A DNA stretch of 64,000 nucleotides from Flavobacterium marginilacus (GCF_026870155.1 NZ_CP113975.1:5022001-5086000); one strand, 5' to 3'. Shown: positions 29,986-39,164, numbered from the stretch's first letter. Numbers and translations are program-made. The notes: generated by a model from the sequence alone, not told the origin.

Positions 29986-30762
29986 ATGAAAGTACATATC
30001 ATAGGCGGAGGAAACCTTGGGGCTTCTGTCGCAATCGGAATAGCAAAATTTACTAAAGATAACCAGGTAACGGTAACGAGACGCAATTTGGCTCCTATTT
30101 CGCATTTAAAAGAATTAGGAGTTACAATCACTACAGATAATACCAGTAATATTCAGGAAGCAGATGTTATTATCCTGACGATAAAACCCTATCAGGTAGA
30201 TACCGTTCTGGCTGAGATTCTGCCTGTGATTTCCAGTAAAGTAATCGCTTCGGCAGTAAGCGGACTTTCTATAGAGAATTTACAGAATAAGATAGGGGAG
30301 AATCATAGTGCGGTGCGTATTATGCCAAATATCGCAGCACAATTTGGGGCTTCGGCTACCTGTATTGCTTTTCATGAAAAAAACAAAGAAAAAGCACAGC
30401 CAACAGTAACTCTTTTTCAGGGATTAGGAACAGCTCCTATCATTGACGAAAAACTGATGGATGCAGCAACCGTTCTAGCAGCAAGCGGAACAGCATTTGC
30501 TTTGCGTTACATACGTGCTTCTATGCAGGCGGGAATTGAAATTGGATTTGACTGGAAGACTGCCTTGGAGATATCGGCACAGACTGTTAAAGGTGCTGCC
30601 GAAATGCTGCTGGAGGAAAAAGGACATCCAGAACAATTGATTGACCGCGTTACTACACCGCAAGGCTGTACCATTGCAGGATTGAACGAGATGGAGCTTC
30701 ATGGTTTCAGTTCTTCTTTAATCAAAGGAATCAAAACTTCATTAAAACAGATCAAGGGGTAA
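29986..30762 (+). CDS. proC: Pyrroline-5-carboxylate reductase
   Basis: It catalyses the last step of proline synthesis, NAD(P)H-dependent reduction of P5C. The 258-residue protein has an N-terminal Rossmann fold starting MKVHIIGGGNLGASVAIG (GxGxxG-type motif at 7-12). ADVIILTIKPYQVD and ASAVSGLS follow, with the ProC signature VTTPQGCTIAGLNEMELHGF near 220-239 (usually TPGGTT/S; here PQGCT). A strong terminator follows. Confidence 0.94.
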   Translation: MKVHIIGGGNLGASVAIGIAKFTKDNQVTVTRRNLAPISHLKELGVTITTDNTSNIQEADVIILTIKPYQVDTVLAEILPVISSKVIASAVSGLSIENLQNKIGENHSAVRIMPNIAAQFGASATCIAFHEKNKEKAQPTVTLFQGLGTAPIIDEKLMDAATVLAASGTAFALRYIRASMQAGIEIGFDWKTALEISAQTVKGAAEMLLEEKGHPEQLIDRVTTPQGCTIAGLNEMELHGFSSSLIKGIKTSLKQIKG

Positions 30763-30788
30763 AGCCTTTTGGGCGTGCCACCATAAAG

Positions 30789-30834
30789 AAAGGGGTCAAA
30801 TCATTGTAATGGTGATTCGGCCCCTTTATTTTTT
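30789..30834 (+). terminator. Rho-independent terminator of proC
   Basis: AAAGGGGTC pairs with GGCCCCTTT, extended by an inner AATCA/TGATT stem, and is followed by ATTTTTT. It begins 26 bp after the proC stop. The rest of the gap to 31135 is AT-rich and shows no gene I can support. Confidence 0.85.
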
Positions 30835-31135
30835 GCTGTCGGGCTATCCACGCTGCTTTGGCATCTGGTTTCTATCCCTCACAGATTACCATTTCAGAAT
30901 AAAATTTGCTGAATTGCTACAGACTTATTTGAATTAATTTTCATCAGAAAATATTCAGGAATAAAAAGTTTTTGCTGATTTCCCAGATTATTTTCACTAT
31001 TTTCATGCGCAAAAAAAATAATATAATTTTCATAAATTCAAACTTATGCATATTGCTTTATTACCGCAATATCAATTATGCACAATTTTATAAAGTGCAG
31101 GTGTAAATGAATTAACAGCAATCTATTATACTCTT

Positions 31136-32138
31136 ATGACTTCAAAAATTAAAATTCTTTTGTTTTTTTTTCTTGATAATTTCAGGTCTGCTTTCAGCCC
31201 AAGATAATGCAGAAATTGTAAAAATAAAAAAGGAAATTGCAGCTTTATTTCAAAAAGCAGGCAAATCAAATCTTCAAAACGTGCTAACCTATAAAATAAA
31301 CGGTAAAATTGGTTTTGTAGATGCTGTAACAAATAAAAAACTTCTTAATCCAACTTCCAATTTACAAGACGTAACACTTTTTAAACCTAATATGAAAGGG
31401 CTTTATAAAAAGTTGTACAATTTCGAAATTTCGGGAGACACCTTTAATATCAATGTTGAAAAGCTCACAAATGAGGAGTTATTCCCATCGATTAGAGGAA
31501 TGCAAAGTGAACGTGAAACTATTGAAGTTATTGATTCCAAAGGAGGGTTCAAAGGTTTTACCGTTGATGTAAATGGTAAGCTTACCTCTTACTCAAATCT
31601 ATATTATGATAAAGTGAGTCCCTTTCTGTTTGAAGGGAAATATTATGCAATGGCAACAAAACAGACAGGTCCGGATGAATATTTTGGAGGTATTATCGAT
31701 ACTGATGGTGTGCCGCTGCCTCACTTCAATTTTATCCATAAATGTCTTACTCTAATAAATTATGAGAATGATGATATTTGGTTTACAGAAGGTCTTTGCA
31801 GGGGGTTAAAAGGGTCTTTTATTAGTTTTAAAGGCAAAGTTAAATTTAAGGACGAACTTGTAGGAAGTACAAACTACAGTAACAATATTTTTGAATACAA
31901 TCACAACCATTCTGATGATTGGGAAGTTAATGGAATTCTTGATGTATACAATATGGAGTGGGTTATGAAACCTCAAACGGCTATTAAGATACAAGGATTA
32001 GGGTATACAAGCAAAAAGCAGCTTGATGAAAGTAAACTGGAAGAAAGATTAAATGCCAATATTTACTTCTTGGTTGAAGAGGGAAAAAAGGAATATTTCA
32101 TGTATTTTAAAATGAACAAATACCTGCCGGTGAAATAG
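31136..32138 (+). CDS. Secreted protein of unknown function, signal peptide out of frame at a poly-T tract
   Basis: From 31173 the frame encodes about 320 residues beginning IISGLLSAQDNAE, which is the second half of a signal peptide. The first half lies 37 bp upstream in another frame: an ATG at 31136 encodes MTSKIKILLFFF. A run of nine T residues (31163-31171) separates them; with eight Ts the two parts join into a perfect signal peptide. The mature protein has a short KINGKIGFVDAVTNKKLL stretch that recalls WG-repeat-like beta units, but I recognise no family. It is either off by a slip in this strain, phase-variable, or a sequencing error. Neighbours are unrelated. Confidence 0.7.
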
Positions 32139-32218
32139 TCAGCAGCTTTATTTTTGCGGATTAAGGAGTATTTTAGTAATGTGATATGTTTTTTGAAGAA
32201 TTTTAAATAGTTATTGAA

Positions 32219-32800
32219 ATGAAAAGAATAACCGTATTCTGTGGTTCCAGTTCAGGAACTGAAGAAATTTACACTTCTCAGGCAGCTCTGCTTGGACAGA
32301 AATTAGCCAAGCGAAACATTGAATTGGTTTATGGAGGAGCCAAAGTCGGGCTTATGGGAGCCGTTGCAGACGGTGTTTTGAATGCAGGCGGTAAAGCAAT
32401 CGGTGTGCTGCCAAATTTTTTGAGGTCAAAAGAAATTGCTCACCCAGCACTTACTAAATTAATTCTGGTTGATACTATGCACGAGCGAAAAACTAAAATG
32501 AATGACCTTTGCGACGGCGTAATCGCTCTGCCGGGCGGTTTTGGCACATTGGATGAACTCTTCGAAATGCTGACGTGGGGACAGCTTGGACTGCATAAAA
32601 AACCAATTGCCATTTTAAACGTAGATGGTTATTTTGATGCTTTGATTGTTTTTGTCCATACAATGAAAGAAAAAGGTCTTTTGAAAGAAGTAAATCAGCA
32701 GATGCTTTTGATAAGCAGTGATATTGATGATCTTCTGGAGAAAATGGAAAATTATACAGCACCCGCTGTTGGAAAATGGATCAATAAAGAAAATATTTAA
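32219..32800 (+). CDS. LOG family protein (TIGR00730-type Rossmann fold)
   Basis: The 193-residue cytosolic protein has the LOG hallmarks: FCGSSSG at 7-13, YGGAKVGLMGAVADGVL at about 40-56 and the phosphoribohydrolase motif ALPGGFGTLDELFEML at about 103-118 with PGGxGTxxE intact. MHERKTKM supplies the other catalytic residues. Family members hydrolyse nucleoside 5'-monophosphates such as cytokinin ribotides or AMP to base and ribose-5-phosphate. The in vivo substrate is uncertain in a non-plant-associated context. It stands alone between the frameshifted secreted protein gene and convergent genes. Confidence 0.92.
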   Translation: MKRITVFCGSSSGTEEIYTSQAALLGQKLAKRNIELVYGGAKVGLMGAVADGVLNAGGKAIGVLPNFLRSKEIAHPALTKLILVDTMHERKTKMNDLCDGVIALPGGFGTLDELFEMLTWGQLGLHKKPIAILNVDGYFDALIVFVHTMKEKGLLKEVNQQMLLISSDIDDLLEKMENYTAPAVGKWINKENI

Positions 32801-32833
32801 TGTTATGCCGTTTTTTTTAATTATAAAGTCTAT

Positions 32834-34225
32834 TTAAAACGAACGGTCAAATCCGTCAATAAACTTACGCATGATATATTGTTTTGCAGAACTGTCATAA
32901 TAACCCAGAATATAGTAATTTTTATAGCGTATAATGCTTGGTAAGGTTACTTCTGAGTGTTCCAGTTCAAAACGTGAAATGAAATCGACAGCGAGAGGCT
33001 CCTGGTCTTTTTTAATGTGATCTAACTTTTTATCGAATATACTCTCAAAATAAACAGTGGTGGGAATATTTTGATACTGCAAATTATTGTCGAATGAATT
33101 AAAGTCTGACAATGTATTAATGAAATTTGCAAATTGGATGTTACCAGTGCCTCCTAATGTAATCAAAATCGAATTTGAGGTTTTGTAAACTGTTAATCCT
33201 GCTTCTAAATATACTAATTGGCTCAGAAATTTGGCAGTGGTTTTGAGCTCTTTTGGTCTTTGTCCTTCAAACTGCTGCCATAAAGGAGAACTTTTAAAGG
33301 AAATAGTATCGGTTTTTGAAACGAGTATGTTTTTTATGATGGCTGCTGTGTTGTAATCTTTTATTTCAAACACCAATTCTTCGGCATTGACTTTGAATTG
33401 ATATATTTTACTCTCGTGGTAATAAGAATTAGACAGGCTGACATAATTTTTGGTTGAAGTTTTCGGGAAATTTTTCTCCTGAATTTCTAAGGTTGACAGA
33501 TCAATATCAAATGCCTGCGTTTCATTGTCATTATGATCAAAAGTCAGAAGCAATCGGTTTTTGAGGACGTAAAATTTTGTCTTTTGAGTGCCTTTAAATA
33601 ATGGATTGAATTGGTTTGTTTCTATTTTTTCAATAGGACAGGCTTCCAGAATTTGGGTAAAGTTTATTGCTTGATTTTTACTGTTTTTGAATTTAAAAGA
33701 ACTAAAATCAAGTGTTTTTTCTTCTTTTTTGCCATCTTTGAAAATGTACAGTATTAATTTTTCTTCAAATTGTTTTTGTGCAAGGATATAGAATGTATTG
33801 TTTTCCTGAAATTGTGTAATAACGGTTTGATTAAAAAACTGCTGTTCATAATTAATAGGATAACTGGTTTTGGCATTCAAATCATATTGTACAGCTGTTA
33901 TTTTGGTCAAATCAGCATTTGACCAATAAAGAGCTGGATTTCCATCGCTGTTGAAACTATAGCCTGCAATTGTTGTAAGACTGGTGTCCGGCCTTGGAAA
34001 TGAGTATTGACTGTTCAGAAACAAGGAACTGTTGTATTTTAGAATAGTAAGTGTTTCTTTATCGGAAGCAAACACAAACATATTATGGGTGATTGTGTTT
34101 GCTGCATTGATAATATGCCTGTATTCTTTGGATTTTTTTAGTTCTAATGGAAAAGCAGCTAAGACCGTCTGGCTTAAAAGAAACTGGCTTTGAATTAGTA
34201 TAAAAAAAAGAAATATTCTTTTCAT
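32834..34225 (-). CDS. Secreted protein of unknown function
   Basis: I start at the ATG at 34225, which gives MKRIFLFFILIQSQFLLSQ, a good signal peptide; six codons further upstream are also open. The mature protein of about 445 residues is beta-rich with repeating segments such as FYVLKNRLLLTFDHNDNETQAF and KYNSSLFLNSQYSFPR, which suggests a propeller-like fold. No catalytic motif or lipobox is apparent. I do not recognise the family. It follows the CAT-like gene by about 65 bp on the same strand. Confidence 0.75.
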   Translation of the reverse strand: MKRIFLFFILIQSQFLLSQTVLAAFPLELKKSKEYRHIINAANTITHNMFVFASDKETLTILKYNSSLFLNSQYSFPRPDTSLTTIAGYSFNSDGNPALYWSNADLTKITAVQYDLNAKTSYPINYEQQFFNQTVITQFQENNTFYILAQKQFEEKLILYIFKDGKKEEKTLDFSSFKFKNSKNQAINFTQILEACPIEKIETNQFNPLFKGTQKTKFYVLKNRLLLTFDHNDNETQAFDIDLSTLEIQEKNFPKTSTKNYVSLSNSYYHESKIYQFKVNAEELVFEIKDYNTAAIIKNILVSKTDTISFKSSPLWQQFEGQRPKELKTTAKFLSQLVYLEAGLTVYKTSNSILITLGGTGNIQFANFINTLSDFNSFDNNLQYQNIPTTVYFESIFDKKLDHIKKDQEPLAVDFISRFELEHSEVTLPSIIRYKNYYILGYYDSSAKQYIMRKFIDGFDRSF

Positions 34226-34289
34226 ATGTTTTTTGCTTTTCAAATGAGTATTCGTTTTGAAAGAATCAACAAAAATTGTTCCATTTTAT

Positions 34290-34928
34290 TTATGCCGTTT
34301 CTTGATTCATAATTTCTTGAAAATAATCTGCCATTTGTCCTACGTGCAGGGCATCCATCAATCCATGATGAACGTGGATTGACATAGGCATTTTTCTTTT
34401 TCCTTTTTTAGATAATGTCATTTTTCCAAAAGAAATTTTTGGACAGCTGTCTGGAATGGTCATATTGCGTGCGTGTGAAAGCGAAGTAAAATTCAGCCAC
34501 GGAATTGACGAAAAATGAATGAGATTATCTTCTTTGAAATCTCTGGTTAACAGTCCTGCTGTATTTTGAATACGCTCGATTTCGGCCATTGCATTTTTTT
34601 CAAAAATCGCATAATCGGGGTGAAATTCTATCAAGGAAAATCCAAAAGTTCCATCAGTCCTTCCTATAGTCGCCGATGCATCAATCCTGTCATGTATGTA
34701 AATGTGAGTGTTGTCTATGCGGTATCTAAAACTTTCGAAAGTATTTACGGCTGACAGTGTTTTGTGTAAATAATAGATAAAAAATGAAGTGTCTAGTGCT
34801 TTGGAAACGGCATAGGCTTTGGTGCAGTCAATATTTATGCTTACCCCAAAAAAAGGCTCCTGCATTTGTTTAAAGAAAAGGAAATGTTCTTTTCTATTCC
34901 AATTATCTAGATTTAAAAGCGTTTTCAA
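34290..34928 (-). CDS. Chloramphenicol-acetyltransferase-like (CATA) acyltransferase
   Basis: The 212-residue protein has the type-A CAT trimer fold markers: WNRKEHFLFF at 10-19, SFFIYYLHKTLSAVN at 48-62, FRYRID and the C-terminal catalytic motif HVHHGLMDALHVGQ at 185-198. Classical enzymes have HHAVCDGFH; here the glycine after the aspartate is alanine (D192-A193). HHxxxD is intact, so acyl transfer is possible. A chromosomal housekeeping setting and the changed motif make drug resistance uncertain; other xenobiotic or metabolite substrates are equally likely. A TATTTTTG -7 box lies at 34944-34951. Confidence 0.88.
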   Translation of the reverse strand: MKTLLNLDNWNRKEHFLFFKQMQEPFFGVSINIDCTKAYAVSKALDTSFFIYYLHKTLSAVNTFESFRYRIDNTHIYIHDRIDASATIGRTDGTFGFSLIEFHPDYAIFEKNAMAEIERIQNTAGLLTRDFKEDNLIHFSSIPWLNFTSLSHARNMTIPDSCPKISFGKMTLSKKGKRKMPMSIHVHHGLMDALHVGQMADYFQEIMNQETA

Positions 34929-35024
34929 AAAGTTATTTTTTTACAAAAATACAGTTTTTCTTTTAATCTGTTTTAGTTGAGAATTATAATAGTAATAGAT
35001 CTTTCCTTAAGGATACAAAGCAAA

Positions 35025-35058
35025 AAAAGTCCTAAAATGATATCATTTTAGGACTTTT
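35025..35058 (-). terminator. Perfect 34-bp palindrome, terminator of the OmpA-family gene
   Basis: AAAAGTCCTAAAATGAT is followed directly by its exact reverse complement, giving a 17-bp stem with no designed loop and U-tracts on both strands. It lies 19 bp after the stop of the minus-strand OmpA gene. Symmetry means it could terminate in both directions. Confidence 0.82.
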
Positions 35059-35076
35059 AAAAGTGGTTAAGTTAGC

Positions 35077-36348
35077 TTATTTTACTGTGAAAGTAACTTT
35101 TCTAACTAATTTTCTTGCTCCGTTAGATGTTTTATCTACTGAAGTGTCTTCTCCAGCAGAAATAACATTTACTCTTGATGCGTCTATTTTAGATTTTACA
35201 AAAATATCTTTTATTGTGTTTGCTCTCGCAGTAGATAGTTTGTCGTTATAAGCAGTTTTTCCTAATTCATCTGCATGACCAACAACATCAACAGTAGCAG
35301 ATGGATTGTTTCTTAGGTAAGTAAGAACGAAATTGATACCGTCTGTTGAATCATTTGAAGGTATAGTTGAGTTATAATCAAAATAAGCACAGATATAACC
35401 TGAGTTGATTAACCTTTTAATTGATTCGTTATTTTTTGTAATAACAGTGCTTTCAGAATTATCTCCGTAAGTTCTAGTTAAATAGCTTTCTAATTCATCA
35501 GGAATGCTGTTTTTGTTAACATCAATAGACTGTCCTTTTGTGTTAACCATTACTCCAGCAATAGTATTTTGTTCTTGGTCTAAATAATCAGGAACACCAT
35601 CTTTGTCTGTATCCTGCATTGTAGATTCTATATCAGCAATTTTTTTGTTTAATGCAGCAATTTCGCTAACTTCAACAATTGGACGTGCATACCAGTCAGC
35701 ATGTTTGTCATATTTGCCTAAGGAATATGATAAACCAATAGTTCCATTTAATATTACGCCTGATGATAACATATCCGATTTGTTTAAGCTATATCCATCA
35801 AAAGCGACATCTTGTTTTGCATTATAAATAACTGAGAAATCACCTGTTAAAGCAATTCTGTTTGATAATTTAATTTGAGCAGTTACACCAGTTATTAGAT
35901 TAACCATTAAATCATTATCTCTTCCGTTATCAAAAGTACCTTGAGCTACTCCAAATCCAGTATGAGCTAATAAACCAAAAGTTTGTGTGAATTCTTCAAA
36001 GTTCATTATTCTGCCAAGGTTAGCAACACCTTGAACTGCTACTCTGTAATAATCAGATTTAAAATCTTTGGAAGAATTGTCACCTGAAAAGTGATTAAAT
36101 CCAAAATCAGCTTTTAAACCAAATTTATTGTTAAACATGTATCTTGCTCCAAAATCAACAACATATGGGCTTAATGGTAAAGTAGTGTACCCGTTTGTCA
36201 TTGGTTTTGCTGGTTTGTTAAAACCACCAGCCAGTTCAATAGTCCATCTGTTGAAGTTGCTGCTTTCTGTACTTTGTTCTGTATCAGTTTGTGCAGTCAT
36301 AGTTGTCAGACCTGAAGCAAAAACTAATGCAAGTATTGTTTTTTTCAT
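35077..36348 (-). CDS. OmpA family outer membrane protein with calcium-binding thrombospondin-type-3 linker
   Basis: The 423-residue protein has a signal peptide (cleaved about ASGLTTMTAQ, residue 20) and an N-terminal eight-stranded type barrel over about 30-220. The linker at about 245-290 contains DTDKDGVPDYLDQEQN and DVNKNSIPDELE, which are TSP3-like Ca-binding repeats. The C-terminal OmpA domain (about 305-423) includes VDVVGHADELGKTAYNDKLSTARANTI and should bind peptidoglycan, tethering outer membrane to cell wall. A -7 box TATTTTTG occurs at 36370-36377. It ends at a perfect palindromic terminator. Confidence 0.93.
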   Translation of the reverse strand: MKKTILALVFASGLTTMTAQTDTEQSTESSNFNRWTIELAGGFNKPAKPMTNGYTTLPLSPYVVDFGARYMFNNKFGLKADFGFNHFSGDNSSKDFKSDYYRVAVQGVANLGRIMNFEEFTQTFGLLAHTGFGVAQGTFDNGRDNDLMVNLITGVTAQIKLSNRIALTGDFSVIYNAKQDVAFDGYSLNKSDMLSSGVILNGTIGLSYSLGKYDKHADWYARPIVEVSEIAALNKKIADIESTMQDTDKDGVPDYLDQEQNTIAGVMVNTKGQSIDVNKNSIPDELESYLTRTYGDNSESTVITKNNESIKRLINSGYICAYFDYNSTIPSNDSTDGINFVLTYLRNNPSATVDVVGHADELGKTAYNDKLSTARANTIKDIFVKSKIDASRVNVISAGEDTSVDKTSNGARKLVRKVTFTVK

Positions 36349-36621
36349 GATGTATTTTTAAAATTCGGGCAAAAATACAAAATTCAGAGTCATTTTTAAA
36401 CCTTTTAAAGCTTAATTGTGTAAGAAAAGAATATTATTATTTGTTAAAACCGTTTGGTTTTTAATTTAAGACACTGATAACAAGGTGTTTGTGTTAATTT
36501 TTATTTTTTTTGTAAAAAATTAAGTTTTTTATATTTCTAAGAAAATTGATACAAGGAATTAAAGCTTTGATTTAATTTTTGTAAAAATTTTCCAAATTTT
36601 TAGTATATATGTGTATCATTA

Positions 36622-37329
36622 TTAAGTTAATAATGGTAAAATTTCAGTTATTTTTTCGAATGCCTGGAAGTTTTTGTGCTCTACTTTATGGTCAATTTTT
36701 TCGTGTGCCCAAGTCGTGTGAAAAGGAATGTGAACTGCGTATCCTCCGATGGACAAAACAGGTAAAACATCCGATTTTAAGGAATTGCCAATCATGAAAA
36801 ACTCATCAGGCTGAATCTCTAATCGTTTAATCAAATCCGAATAATCTACTTCCTGCTTGTCAGACATTACTTCAATATGATGAAAATAATGTCCCAGACC
36901 CGATTTGTGTAACTTACGGCGCTGATCTAGTAAATCGCCTTTGGTGGCAACAACTAATTTGTATCTGCCTTGCAGTGCTTTTAAAGTTTCTTCTACGCCA
37001 TCCAGCAAAACAATTGGCTTTTCGAGCAGTTCTTTTCCATATTCAATTATTTTTTCAATGACTTCTACTCGTATAGTTTTCTCTGAAATATTCATTGCAG
37101 CTTCTATCATTGATAAGATATATCCCTTAATTCCATAACCGTATAATTTGAGATTACCGATTTGAATTTTAAACAGCTCATTCGAAATTCCCTGATGTGA
37201 TAGATAATCTTCCATCAGACCGCAGAATTTTTTTTCGGCTTCATCAAAGTAGGTTTCGTTGATCCATAAGGTGTCGTCTGCGTCGAAGGCAATTACTTTT
37301 AAATTTTGAATTTTGTTTTTGTCTAACAT
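36622..37329 (-). CDS. HAD family hydrolase
   Basis: I choose the ATG at 37329 (MLDKNKIQNLKVIAFDADDT); the longer frame to 37383 overlaps the end region of the upstream transporter gene. The 235-residue protein has HAD motif I as FDADDTLW (nucleophile D16, acid D18), a helical cap, VVATKGDLLDQR as motif II, and MIGNSLKSDVLPVLSIGGYAVHIP as motifs III and IV. It is likely a small-molecule phosphatase in the cytosol; the substrate is unknown. It is 55 bp from the EamA transporter on the same strand. Confidence 0.9.
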   Translation of the reverse strand: MLDKNKIQNLKVIAFDADDTLWINETYFDEAEKKFCGLMEDYLSHQGISNELFKIQIGNLKLYGYGIKGYILSMIEAAMNISEKTIRVEVIEKIIEYGKELLEKPIVLLDGVEETLKALQGRYKLVVATKGDLLDQRRKLHKSGLGHYFHHIEVMSDKQEVDYSDLIKRLEIQPDEFFMIGNSLKSDVLPVLSIGGYAVHIPFHTTWAHEKIDHKVEHKNFQAFEKITEILPLLT

Positions 37330-37384
37330 ATTTTTAAAATATTTTTTTCGGCCAATGTTTTTCAGCGACGAACTATTATTCAAT

Positions 37385-38263
37385 TTAGAAAAACGATTTC
37401 AATGAAATTGTTTTATTGTAAAAAGTAATTCGGATTCCGAAAAGTAGAATAATTCCGCCGAAAATCATTTGTAAATTTATTTTTTCTTCTAAAAAAAGCC
37501 ATGCCAAAATGGATGTAATCACAGCCTGACTCAACAAACTCAGTGAAACTCTGGTGGCACGCATGTGCTGTGTTGCATAGCTGACAGATAACCATGCACA
37601 TAATTGACAGATAAACGCCTGCAGCATCAGTACCAACCAGCCCGTATCTGAAAAACCAGTGAAAGGTTCGTTCAAACTGTAACAAACAATTCCCAAATAA
37701 ATGCTTGAAGCTGTTAAACTGATGGTCATAAAGGATAAAACATCAACTTTAGAAAGCACATTTTTACTGATCAAAAGATAAATGGAATATAAAATACCTG
37801 ATAACACGGCAAATAGAAATGCTTGATTGAAATTCATTTCAACGAAAATTTCGAAACCAACCAAAATCACCATTCCGAATAAAGAAACGATAGTACCAAT
37901 CCAGAAATTAGGTGCGGGCTTAGATTTTAGAAATAAAAATGAGCCAATACCAACCCAAACCGGAGACAGATTTGTCAGCAGTGATGCCTGTGTAGCACTC
38001 GATTCCTGAATAGCAATATTCCAGACGGCAACATCCGAAGAAAATAATACGCCGCAAAATGCTGCCAAAAGAGCAAATTTTAAAGAAGGAATTTTGAAGT
38101 TTTTACTCAAAATAACATAAGGTAAAAGCAGGATCAAGGCAAAAAACATTCGGTAAAAAGCCGAAATTAATCCCGGTGTCAAACGTAATTTTACCAATAT
38201 CGGGAAAATCGAAATGCAGAGTATGCCACAGATTAAGGCTAATCTTGGTTTTGTAAGTTTCAT
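37385..38263 (-). CDS. DMT superfamily (EamA) transporter
   Basis: The 292-residue inner-membrane protein has about ten hydrophobic helices arranged as two EamA repeats of five, for example RLALICGILCISIFPILVKL at the N-terminus and ASIYLGIVCY in the second half. PGLISAFYRMFFALILLLPY and LLTNLSPVWVGIGSFLFL match the family's first repeat. It likely exports or imports a small metabolite; the substrate cannot be inferred. Two REP palindromes lie between it and the RAYT transposase. Confidence 0.9.
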   Translation of the reverse strand: MKLTKPRLALICGILCISIFPILVKLRLTPGLISAFYRMFFALILLLPYVILSKNFKIPSLKFALLAAFCGVLFSSDVAVWNIAIQESSATQASLLTNLSPVWVGIGSFLFLKSKPAPNFWIGTIVSLFGMVILVGFEIFVEMNFNQAFLFAVLSGILYSIYLLISKNVLSKVDVLSFMTISLTASSIYLGIVCYSLNEPFTGFSDTGWLVLMLQAFICQLCAWLSVSYATQHMRATRVSLSLLSQAVITSILAWLFLEEKINLQMIFGGIILLFGIRITFYNKTISLKSFF

Positions 38264-38278
38264 TGTATATTATTATGT

Positions 38279-38361
38279 AGAGACGTTGCAGTGCAACGTC
38301 TCTATGTAGGTTAGTTTATAATTGTGTTTAATGTTGTCTTAGACGTTGCAATGCAACGTCT
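38279..38361. repeat. Two REP palindromes downstream of the RAYT gene
   Basis: The units are AGAGACGTTGCAGTGCAACG plus TCTCT (38279-38303) and AGACGTTGCAATGCAACGTC plus T (38341-38361). Each is a near-perfect palindrome with a single central base that varies. They match four more copies in and upstream of the transposase gene. Confidence 0.92.
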
Positions 38362-38370
38362 CTACTTGAA

Positions 38371-39006
38371 TTAATTATAAAATTTATCTTCCTTCCAATT
38401 TGTTACATTGTTTTGAATGTAATTTTGAATTCTTTCAAAAGATTCAGAATTACGTATGATGTGATCGTGAAAACGTTCTTGCCATTCAAAATCAGCGTGA
38501 ATATAATGGGCATTTCTAGTTATTACCGATTTATAAGAACGTATCAGTGTAGAAATTGTTCCTGCTAATGGTGAAATTTTTGACATTTGTTCGTTTTTCT
38601 GTGACGCATTTTCGTCAATCGGGGGTGTAGAGACGTTGCATTGCAACGTCTTTGCAGACGTGTAGACGTTGCATTGCAACGTCTCTACCGCATTGTCGAT
38701 ACGATCATCAACAATATTTGTTTTGTTAATAATCAATATTCCATGAACATGATTTGGCATAACCACATAATTTCCCAATTCAATAAATGGAAAATGTTTT
38801 GGGATTTCTGTCCAAAATGCATCTGCTATTTTTCCGATTTCATTTAACTGCATTTCATTTTCACCATTGGCTGATACAATTTCGCCAAAAAAATGTTCCC
38901 TGTTTTTAGTGCATATCGTTATAAAATAAGCACCATTTTGACCATAATCCCAATTTTTCAATCGGGTAGAAGAAATTCGGTATTTGTTTTGGAATTTACC
39001 GTTCAT
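38371..39006 (-). CDS. REP-associated tyrosine transposase (RAYT, IS200-like Y1)
   Basis: I start at the ATG at 39006 (MNGKFQNKYRISS), giving 211 residues; the longer GTG frame to 39069 would translate a REP palindrome and is unlikely. The HUH motif is VVMPNHVHGILI (H86, H88), and the C-terminal half has TLIRSYKSVITR and the catalytic-tyrosine region FEWQERFHDHIIRNSESFERI. RAYTs nick and join single-stranded DNA at REP hairpins. REP copies lie at both flanks, and two copies lie inside the coding region (38629-38686), encoding residues of about 107-127 as repeated TLQCNV without breaking the frame. This insert is absent from the core fold, so it should form a surface loop. Confidence 0.92.
   Translation of the reverse strand: MNGKFQNKYRISSTRLKNWDYGQNGAYFITICTKNREHFFGEIVSANGENEMQLNEIGKIADAFWTEIPKHFPFIELGNYVVMPNHVHGILIINKTNIVDDRIDNAVETLQCNVYTSAKTLQCNVSTPPIDENASQKNEQMSKISPLAGTISTLIRSYKSVITRNAHYIHADFEWQERFHDHIIRNSESFERIQNYIQNNVTNWKEDKFYN
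38629..38686. repeat. Two REP palindromes inside the RAYT coding sequence
   Basis: The copies are at 38629-38651 and 38664-38686, each with the GACGTTGCA core facing its reverse complement around a T. Translated in the RAYT frame they give a duplicated TLQCNV segment between the HUH half and the tyrosine half. Confidence 0.9.
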
Positions 39007-39025
39007 ATAATTCGTTTGATTGATG

Positions 39026-39143
39026 TATAGACGTTGCACTGCAACGTATAAACGACAATTGATTGTCACGAATGTAGTTTTTTCTGCATTAAAACAAAAA
39101 CGATACAGGGAAACAAAAAGAGACGTTGCACTGCAACGTCTCT
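39026..39143. repeat. Two REP palindromes upstream of the RAYT gene
   Basis: The copies are TATAGACGTTGCACTGCAAC plus GTATA (39026-39050) and AGAGACGTTGCACTGCAACG plus TCTCT (39119-39143). The second is 22 bp downstream of the metG stop codon and may also act as its transcript end. Confidence 0.9.
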
Positions 39144-39164
39144 ACGTAAAATGATATGATGTAA

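Noticed and set aside
34290..34928. Calling the CAT-like gene an antibiotic-resistance determinant
   Set aside because: The motif is altered and the context is housekeeping, so the sequence alone does not support resistance.
39007..39069. GTG start at 39069 for the RAYT gene
   Set aside because: The extra 21 residues would be encoded by a REP palindrome; the ATG at 39006 gives the usual RAYT start.
38279..39143. Repeated palindromes taken as a CRISPR array
   Set aside because: The units are palindromic, unequally spaced, partly inside a gene, and lie beside a RAYT transposase. There are no cas genes and no regular spacers.
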